The translations under genes and the position numbers were made by a program. From an uncultured Dorea sp. (GTDB lineage: Bacteria; Bacillota; Clostridia; Lachnospirales; Lachnospiraceae), in NCBI GenBank assembly GCA_910584575.1, contig CAJUBG010000011.1:1-64000 (forward strand): a stretch of 64,000 bases of DNA. Reading direction: 5' to 3'. How positions within the stretch are numbered: the first letter of the stretch is position 1; each line of letters opens with the position of its first letter. Positions 26,995-32,706 of the stretch are shown piece after piece. The notes beneath the pieces are model-generated. The model saw only the letters and a program-made list of their open reading frames with translations. It did not search any database and was not told the DNA's origin.

Positions 26995-27768
26995 TCAATC
27001 ATTCCAGTTTTTCCACGGCGCGTTTTTGCTTTCCCATAAATTCTCCAGAATTATCTTGTCTCTCTGCGTGTCCATACAGCGCCAGAAGCTATCATGCTTA
27101 AATGCCATAAGCTCTCCTGCTGCCGCTGCCTGTTCCAATGGTTCTTTCTCAAATACTGTCTGGTCATCTTTTATATAGCGGAATATTTTCTTATCTAAAA
27201 CCATAAATCCGCCGTTAATCCATCCCATATCATTTACTGATTTTTCTCGAAAATCAGTAATCACATTATCCTGTATATTCAGAACTCCAAATCTTCCTTC
27301 TGGTTTTACAGTGGTTATGGTTGCCATTCTCCCATATTTCCTGTGGAATTCCAATAATTTGCATACGTCAACATCACAAAGCCCATCGCCATAAGTAACC
27401 ATAAACTCCTCGCCGTCAATATAGCTTTCTATTTGCTTGATTCTGCCGCCTGTCATAGTGTGTAATCCAGTGTCCACAAGCGTTACCTGCCAATCCTCGG
27501 AAGGCATTTTATGAATTTTGACCTTGCTCTTTTTTAATCCAATGGTAAAATCTGAATTGTAAGATTGGTAATTCATAAAATACTCTTTTATCATTTCTCC
27601 TTTATATCCACAACAGATAATAAATTCATTAAAGCCGAAGCCTGAATAATACTTCATAATATGCCACAGAATAGGTCTTCCACCAATCTCAATCATAGGT
27701 TTTGGCCTGAATTTACTTTCCTCTGAAATACGTGTACCAAAACCTCCTGCAAGTATGACAACTTTCAC
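26995..27768 (-). CDS. rfbF: Glucose-1-phosphate cytidylyltransferase
   Basis: 257 residues of the RfbF/DdhA family, which makes CDP-glucose from CTP and glucose 1-phosphate. The nucleotide-binding start is VVILAGGFGTRISEESKFRPKPMIEIGG and the sugar-phosphate site includes YGDGLCDVD. The start codon is GTG behind GGAGGAATACAA, overlapping the preceding stop. It is the first committed step of the CDP-sugar route in the block. Confidence 0.9.
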   Translation of the reverse strand: MKVVILAGGFGTRISEESKFRPKPMIEIGGRPILWHIMKYYSGFGFNEFIICCGYKGEMIKEYFMNYQSYNSDFTIGLKKSKVKIHKMPSEDWQVTLVDTGLHTMTGGRIKQIESYIDGEEFMVTYGDGLCDVDVCKLLEFHRKYGRMATITTVKPEGRFGVLNIQDNVITDFREKSVNDMGWINGGFMVLDKKIFRYIKDDQTVFEKEPLEQAAAAGELMAFKHDSFWRCMDTQRDKIILENLWESKNAPWKNWND

Positions 27769-28673
27769 TTGTATTCCTCCAATTCAGCTTTTAAAATTTT
27801 TTCTATTGTCTTTTCGATGGTTTCTTCTGATTTCCATCCCGACATGCGTAACTTTTGGGAACTTACAGTAAAATCCTTTACTCGTTCAATTTCTTGCGCG
27901 TTTACCTCCGGCATAATTAATTCTGCTTCCCATCCTGTCAGCTCTTTATATATTTTTTTCACCATTAGTGCGATTTCTCTGATACTAAAGGTATTTTGGG
28001 AACTTACATTGTACACGCCAAAATCATTTTCTATATGCATCAAGGCTTCAACCGCGCTGCAAATATCAGGTATTGCTACAAAATCCCTTCGCGGCAGGCC
28101 ATTTGACTTCAAAACAATCCGTTTTTCCTTTACCACGTTTCTGCAAAAATCATTGAAAGCCAGATACCATTTATCAACTCCACTGCCTGGCAGCCCCACC
28201 CCGTTTGTCAGCCTCAGTATAAATGTCTGTATTTCCTCCTCTTTATGTAACTGCCTGAGATATTGTTCCGCAAATAAATGGGTAAGCCCATAATCTGACG
28301 TTGGCTCTGTATAACTTTCTTCTGTAATCAACTGTCCTGTAACCTTCCCATATACATGAAAAGTAGACAAATAAAAAAACTTTTTTACTTTATGTGCTAA
28401 TGCGTCAAGATATAATTTCCTTGTTCCATATGTATTTACAAGCAGCGCCTTTTTAGGTTCCCGTGAAATAATCCTCTCGTCCATAGACGCCGTATGTATC
28501 ACAACATCAATATTTTCACATACACCGTCTATCGTGTCTTCTTCTTCGAGAATCATCTTTCGCTCATTTTTTCTTTTTGGATTTCTCGTGGTGATATACA
28601 CATTTTCACCAGAAAAATACTCCGCAAGATATTGTCCAATATATCCATTTCCACCAGTAATTAAAATATTCAT
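27765..28673 (-). CDS. NAD-dependent epimerase/dehydratase, candidate CDP-sugar 4-reductase
   Basis: 302-residue extended SDR with the NAD site TGGNGYIGQYL at 6-16, STFHVYG and a Y-X3-H variant (YGLTH) where YXXXK is usual. The missing lysine argues for an altered catalytic group or for a binding role. It overlaps the SIS gene by four bases and the cytidylyltransferase by four bases. Because RfbF, RfbG and a 3,5-epimerase homologue follow, reduction of the 4-keto group to complete a CDP-6-deoxyhexose is plausible but unproven. Confidence 0.75.
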   Translation of the reverse strand: MNILITGGNGYIGQYLAEYFSGENVYITTRNPKRKNERKMILEEEDTIDGVCENIDVVIHTASMDERIISREPKKALLVNTYGTRKLYLDALAHKVKKFFYLSTFHVYGKVTGQLITEESYTEPTSDYGLTHLFAEQYLRQLHKEEEIQTFILRLTNGVGLPGSGVDKWYLAFNDFCRNVVKEKRIVLKSNGLPRRDFVAIPDICSAVEALMHIENDFGVYNVSSQNTFSIREIALMVKKIYKELTGWEAELIMPEVNAQEIERVKDFTVSSQKLRMSGWKSEETIEKTIEKILKAELEEYK

Positions 28674-29251
28674 AACTTCAACACCTTTCCAATATACCCA
28701 CCCGGATGATTCTCTCTGAAGCTTTCTATATCCAGCCCAAGCATATCTGCTATCTGCATTGCCAATCCCTGCAGAATGATCAAATTTAATGTGGTAGAAT
28801 TATTGGGCATAATATTCCACAGATCCCCCTCATGCTCCAACTCAACTATAACGCTGTTTTCAATCTCCTTCGTCAACGTACTTTCCTCTGAAAAAGTCAA
28901 AAGCCACATATTTACCTTTCTCCTTTTCAGAAGCCTTGCAAGCAGAATGGATTCCTCCGTCTCGCCGCTTTTTGACAGCAAAATCACCATATCTCCTGCT
29001 TTTACTACTCCCATATCGCCATGTATGGCTGAATTGGTATGTAAGAAGCACGCGTCAAGCCCGATTGAAACCATTGACCCTACAAACTTCTCACAAATCG
29101 GAACATTTTTCCCCAAACCTGACACCACAATTTTATTGCCTCTTTTCAAGACTTCTGCCGCTTCCCCCACCCACCTGTCAAGTATCTGCCCGTCCAATGA
29201 ATGAACAGAATGTTCAAACTCTTTTAACTGCTTCTCAAAATAGCGAATCAT
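28670..29251 (-). CDS. SIS-domain sugar-phosphate isomerase (KpsF/GutQ-like)
   Basis: 193 residues, one SIS domain. The motifs KIVVSGLGKN, ILLSKSGETEES and the C-terminal HPGGYIGK resemble arabinose-5-phosphate isomerases (usual form HPGGALGR). It lacks the CBS pair of full-length KdsD. The start at 29251 has TGGAGGATATATT and overlaps the upstream stop (ATGA). Such enzymes interconvert ketose and aldose phosphates. With the RPE homologue this suggests a pentose-phosphate branch of the glycan pathway; the exact substrate is open. Confidence 0.82.
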   Translation of the reverse strand: MIRYFEKQLKEFEHSVHSLDGQILDRWVGEAAEVLKRGNKIVVSGLGKNVPICEKFVGSMVSIGLDACFLHTNSAIHGDMGVVKAGDMVILLSKSGETEESILLARLLKRRKVNMWLLTFSEESTLTKEIENSVIVELEHEGDLWNIMPNNSTTLNLIILQGLAMQIADMLGLDIESFRENHPGGYIGKVLKL

Positions 29252-30762
29252 AATATATCCTCCAGATACCATAAGCCATTATAGAATGCCCCGCAGACAG
29301 AATCGTAGTCCTGCCAGGCGTATGTAGTCAACGACAGCCAAATCAGTGCATGAAGCAGTTTGATTTCCGCAGGCTTTGCGCCAGTCATTTCAAAAAAGAC
29401 GCTCTCCATATCCTCCCAATGACTGGATGCAATCTCAAGGCACACATCCCTTTCCCTGATTTTCAGCCGAAATTCCTTCACATTAAATCTGTCATAATTC
29501 CCCACAATAGAATAATACAGCTTTGCCCAATCATAACGCGGATCACCATAAAATTTAACGGCTCCAAAGTATCCCCGCGGATCAATCAGTACCGGATTTC
29601 CATCCTCTCGCAGCATCAGATTTGAAAAGGTACAGTCTCCATGAATAAAACAAAAATTTTCACACCCTATCTGCTCAATCAGATGTTCAAGCTCTTTTTT
29701 ATAAAAAAATACATTCCTGCATTTTTTGCCATTTACTACGATATATTTTTCATTTGCAAAAGGCACAAGATTCCTAATCTTATCAATACGATAAAATGTT
29801 TTATTCAAATACACTTCCCGGCAGGCAGACAAATCTGCCGGAACCTGTTCTTTACTATGAAGAAGTTCTAAGGTTTCCACCAATTTTTTCAGGACTTTTT
29901 TCTTCTCCTCATAAGACAAGCGATACTCATAAATATTTTTTCCATGAATCAGCTCCATTTCCAATGGAGCTGCGCCGTAAATCTCTGGAAGCGCAGTAAT
30001 TCCCATATCTCCTGCCTTTTTATACCATTCCCACTCTCTCTTTGCCAGCTTTCTTCCATGCTTGTCAACTGCCTCTTTGATAAACCGGTCTGGTTTGATT
30101 GTGATTCTATTGAATGGCCGGCACTTATTTTGTTCTATCCTGTTATATTCCTCAAGTAATCCAAATTCTTTTGTTCCTTTTAATCCTATTTCACGAAACT
30201 TCAGTTTACTTTCCTGCATCCATCGTACCAACTCTCCATTTTCAGGAACTTCTTTTATTTTCTCTTTATCCGAAAACAAGAAAAAACCGGCCACGCCATG
30301 TTCATAAGATTCTTTTTCTTCAAATCTCCCATTAAAATAAGACCACCTGCAGGGAAATGACTGAGAAATACCAATGTAATCTTCCATAGAATTTACATAG
30401 TCGTCGTCCTCATATCCTGACGGTAATTTCAAATCCGTTGGAAGCAGCAAATCTGACCATATTAACAGAAACGGCTCCTTTTCCGGTAATAAATGAATCG
30501 CTTGCTTTATACCGGCACAAGTCCCGTTTCCCTTTGCTTCTACAATCCGATATTTCACATCCGCAAATACCTGTAAGTATTCTTTCATAACTTCTTTTTT
30601 ATAATCTGCAATGATTATGAAATGTTTGTTCTGATATTTCCGAAAAAGATAGAACAGCATTGGAAGATTATTCACTGGCACAAGAGCCTTTGGCTTATTT
30701 GTTGTCAAATATTCCAGACGTGTTCCTCTCCCTCCCGCCTGCACAATAATATAATTCATCAT
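29248..30762 (-). CDS. Fusion of sugar nucleotidyltransferase and APH/choline-kinase-like phosphotransferase
   Basis: About 504 residues. The N-terminal domain is a nucleotidyltransferase (NYIIVQAGGRGTRL, NKPKALVPVNNLPML, a WSDLLLP acidic motif). The C-terminal half is an aminoglycoside phosphotransferase/choline-kinase-like kinase with FIHGDCTFSNLML (catalytic Asp and Asn, near residue 373) and VLIDPRGYFG (metal Asp). Such a fusion would phosphorylate a sugar or alcohol and then activate it with CTP or another NTP. The start is uncertain: the paired ATGs at 30762/30759 fit the family best, but a good ribosome site is missing and another ATG lies at 30789. Confidence 0.78.
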   Translation of the reverse strand: MMNYIIVQAGGRGTRLEYLTTNKPKALVPVNNLPMLFYLFRKYQNKHFIIIADYKKEVMKEYLQVFADVKYRIVEAKGNGTCAGIKQAIHLLPEKEPFLLIWSDLLLPTDLKLPSGYEDDDYVNSMEDYIGISQSFPCRWSYFNGRFEEKESYEHGVAGFFLFSDKEKIKEVPENGELVRWMQESKLKFREIGLKGTKEFGLLEEYNRIEQNKCRPFNRITIKPDRFIKEAVDKHGRKLAKREWEWYKKAGDMGITALPEIYGAAPLEMELIHGKNIYEYRLSYEEKKKVLKKLVETLELLHSKEQVPADLSACREVYLNKTFYRIDKIRNLVPFANEKYIVVNGKKCRNVFFYKKELEHLIEQIGCENFCFIHGDCTFSNLMLREDGNPVLIDPRGYFGAVKFYGDPRYDWAKLYYSIVGNYDRFNVKEFRLKIRERDVCLEIASSHWEDMESVFFEMTGAKPAEIKLLHALIWLSLTTYAWQDYDSVCGAFYNGLWYLEDIL

Positions 30763-30789
30763 TTGGACACTTTTAATCTCCTGATTCAT

Positions 30790-31094
30790 TTATTAAATAA
30801 GGCACATTGGTCATCACGGATGAATAATTTCATCCAATGGATGATGCGGATTCCTCCGCTTCGCTCCCTGTTACGTCATAACCTGCATATCCTCTTGGCT
30901 TGCTGTATGTTCACAGGGTCTTGGCATACCCAATACACAGGCATTCAAGAAAATCTCAAATCCTGCCTTCTAATGCCGTAAATCATTTTTATATCACGAA
31001 CCACACCTTCTAGTCCTTCGGGATTTTCTCCTTCATTCGGTAAAAACCAGGCTCATCACCAGGATTTATCTAAATGGCTGTTCTCAAGAATAAT
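30790..31094 (-). ncRNA. Gene-free structured stretch 3' of the tnpB-like gene, candidate guide (omega) RNA
   Basis: No protein gene fits in these 305 bases. In TnpB elements the omega RNA is made from the 3' end of tnpB and the sequence after it, ending in a short guide. Here two adjacent hairpins are visible: a GCGGA stem with a 4-base loop (30846-30859) and TCATCC/GGATGA with a 3-base loop (30830-30844); a GGCATT/AATGCC pairing lies further upstream. A guide could lie at about 30790-30829, just before the next gene. The assignment rests on position and hairpins only. Confidence 0.35.
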
Positions 31095-32489
31095 TCAAAA
31101 ATGCAACACACCCTCGCCCTGACCTCTGTTTTTCACATTCTGGGCGGTGTTTGTCTTTTCTTCTGTGCAGTACCCACATTCAGGACAGCAGAACTTCCCT
31201 TCTGCTTTTGTTCCCACAGCACCACATCTGCTGCATTCATTACTGATATCTTTTCCAATCACTTCTACAAGCTCAACAGATAGCTCTTTACACTTTTGCG
31301 ATAATCGTTTCCTGATATATCCCCTCTGCCACAAAGCCACAGAATGATTAATCTTTTTATTTACCCCGCCCGCCTGGGGCTTTGGTAATTTCACGATATA
31401 GATAACTCCGGGCTTTTCTATACGCAGAAATCGATTCATCTCTTGATTAATATAGCTGTGCAGACGCTCCTGAAACTTTGCTTTTTGAGCATTGTATTTT
31501 TTACGTCCCGGATTACTTGTCTTGTTCCGGCTATATTTTCTTGCCTGCATACGCATCCATTCTGCATATTCTGTCTGATATTTTCCAAGGTCTTCTCCAT
31601 AACAATGCCCTTTGTCTGTCGTAAGCATGGTATAGAATCCAACAGCCACGCCAACCTGTTCTGAATAGTCTGCAAACTTATGCACCGAGACGTTTACAGG
31701 CACCTTAATCTCAATACGTCTATCCTCTGGATATAATTTAATGTATAGCTGACTCTGGTACTGACAGTGATCTGTCAGGGAAATAAAAATACGTTTCCGC
31801 TTTTCTTTTGTGGAAATATAAATCCCTGAATCAGCATAACGGTATGCCCGTTCCGCAACAGAAAATCCTGTTGCCAGGTCTGTATGCAGCTTTACATGGT
31901 ATTTTCTAACCTGCCTGCACAGATAACGGTGCATTTTCATAGGGTCTACCTGAGCAAGAAGCTCATCATATTTTACCTGTATTTCTTTAGCCAGCTTGAC
32001 AGGCTTCTCGTTTAAAACTGCCTCAAAAGCATTGCTGACCTTTAGAAGGAAACGCAGATAATGTTTTTCTTCTTCTGTTAGATTCTGGTTTACTCCTATT
32101 AATTTCAGAAGCTTTGATTTTGTCCTTGTCCACTGGCTTTTGATATCTCCCAACGCATCAAAGACTGCAAGATAAAAATAAACGGAAGGCATATCCAGCT
32201 CTGCCCTAAGCCCGCTTTTTGTCATCTCATTCTGCGCCGTGTATCCTGGATAGATTTTTGATAAACCGGCGATGCCGCCGAAGCGTTTGTATACATAGTT
32301 CTTCACCTTTTTGTAATCTTCTGCAACGTTCAGGAGTTTCTGCATATCAGCCTCCTGAATTGGCTCTCTATTGTATTGGTGAATAGTCTTGCATATCTTA
32401 TCAGGCAATATGTATCCTCCTCTTTCAAACCTTTTGTCCGATAATGTATACTTTTTCGTAATGCTTTTTCTGGAAAATTTTTTAGACAA
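31095..32489 (-). CDS. TnpB-family protein with RuvC catalytic residues apparently replaced
   Basis: 464 residues of the TnpB (OrfB, IS200/IS605/IS607) family of RNA-guided nucleases. The fold markers are present: the RuvC-I strand, NHSVALWQRGYIRKRL as in the NxxLAxxIxDxxWG block, and a zinc ribbon (Cys419, Cys422, Cys435, Cys438). The three catalytic acids do not seem to be: RuvC-I reads GVAVG with Ala282 where GIDLG has Asp, RuvC-II reads IYIVKL with Val366 where Glu is usual, and RuvC-III reads EEKTN with Lys445 where DRDxN has Asp. The frame is intact, but the start is a TTG without a clear ribosome site. No TnpA transposase is nearby. It may be a domesticated DNA-binding protein or an inactive relic. 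Confidence 0.85.
   Translation of the reverse strand: MSKKFSRKSITKKYTLSDKRFERGGYILPDKICKTIHQYNREPIQEADMQKLLNVAEDYKKVKNYVYKRFGGIAGLSKIYPGYTAQNEMTKSGLRAELDMPSVYFYLAVFDALGDIKSQWTRTKSKLLKLIGVNQNLTEEEKHYLRFLLKVSNAFEAVLNEKPVKLAKEIQVKYDELLAQVDPMKMHRYLCRQVRKYHVKLHTDLATGFSVAERAYRYADSGIYISTKEKRKRIFISLTDHCQYQSQLYIKLYPEDRRIEIKVPVNVSVHKFADYSEQVGVAVGFYTMLTTDKGHCYGEDLGKYQTEYAEWMRMQARKYSRNKTSNPGRKKYNAQKAKFQERLHSYINQEMNRFLRIEKPGVIYIVKLPKPQAGGVNKKINHSVALWQRGYIRKRLSQKCKELSVELVEVIGKDISNECSRCGAVGTKAEGKFCCPECGYCTEEKTNTAQNVKNRGQGEGVLHF
32446..32469. repeat. 24-base direct repeat, copy A, inside the 5' end of the tnpB-like gene
   Basis: Plus-strand GTATACTTTTTCGTAATG followed by CTTTTT matches 32584-32607 (copy B) with one mismatch. 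Copy A is antisense to codons about 8-15 of the tnpB-like gene. Confidence 0.8.
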
Positions 32490-32517
32490 ATATTACAAAA
32501 AATAGAGATTAAGTTTA

Positions 32518-32546
32518 TTGACTTTTTGTCGATAATATATTAGAAT
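32518..32546 (+). promoter_or_regulatory. Promoter P1, upstream of the palindrome/terminator
   Basis: TTGACT (32518-32523), a 17-base spacer and TAGAAT (32541-32546). Transcription would start near 32553 and meet the hairpin at 32572-32609, giving a short RNA of about 57 bases or an attenuated leader of the GGDEF-EAL gene. Confidence 0.45.
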
Positions 32547-32571
32547 AGTTGAGAATTTATCTGAGACGTGC

Positions 32572-32609
32572 CATTACGAAAAAGTATACTTTTCCGTAAT
32601 GCTTTTTTT
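32572..32609 (+). terminator. 30-base near-perfect palindrome followed by eight T residues
   Basis: CATTACGAAAAAGTA and TACTTTTCCGTAATG are complementary except at one position (32572-32586, 32587-32601), followed by C and TTTTTTTT. This looks like an intrinsic terminator on the plus strand; the symmetry also fits a protein operator. Its right arm is copy B of the 24-base repeat found in the tnpB-like gene. Confidence 0.55.
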
Positions 32610-32637
32610 TACAAATTTTCCGAATATGATACTTTAC

Positions 32638-32666
32638 TTGATTTTATTACTGGAACGTAGTACAAT
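32638..32666 (+). promoter_or_regulatory. Promoter P2 of the GGDEF-EAL gene
   Basis: TTGATT (32638-32643), a 17-base spacer and TACAAT (32661-32666), 40 bases before the GTG start codon and after the palindrome/terminator. Confidence 0.6.
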
Positions 32667-32706
32667 ATTTCCATTATATAATCCATGATCTGGGAGGTAA
32701 CGTTGC

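Noticed and set aside
28670..29251. GmhA-type sedoheptulose-7-phosphate isomerase as the identity of the SIS protein
   Set aside because: The C-terminal HPGG motif fits the KpsF/GutQ group better and no GmhB, HddA (GHMP kinase) or heptose epimerase gene is nearby.
32553..32706. c-di-GMP riboswitch in the leader of the GGDEF-EAL gene
   Set aside because: No GEMM-I or GEMM-II conserved sequence blocks are present; the only structure is the palindrome with its T-tract.
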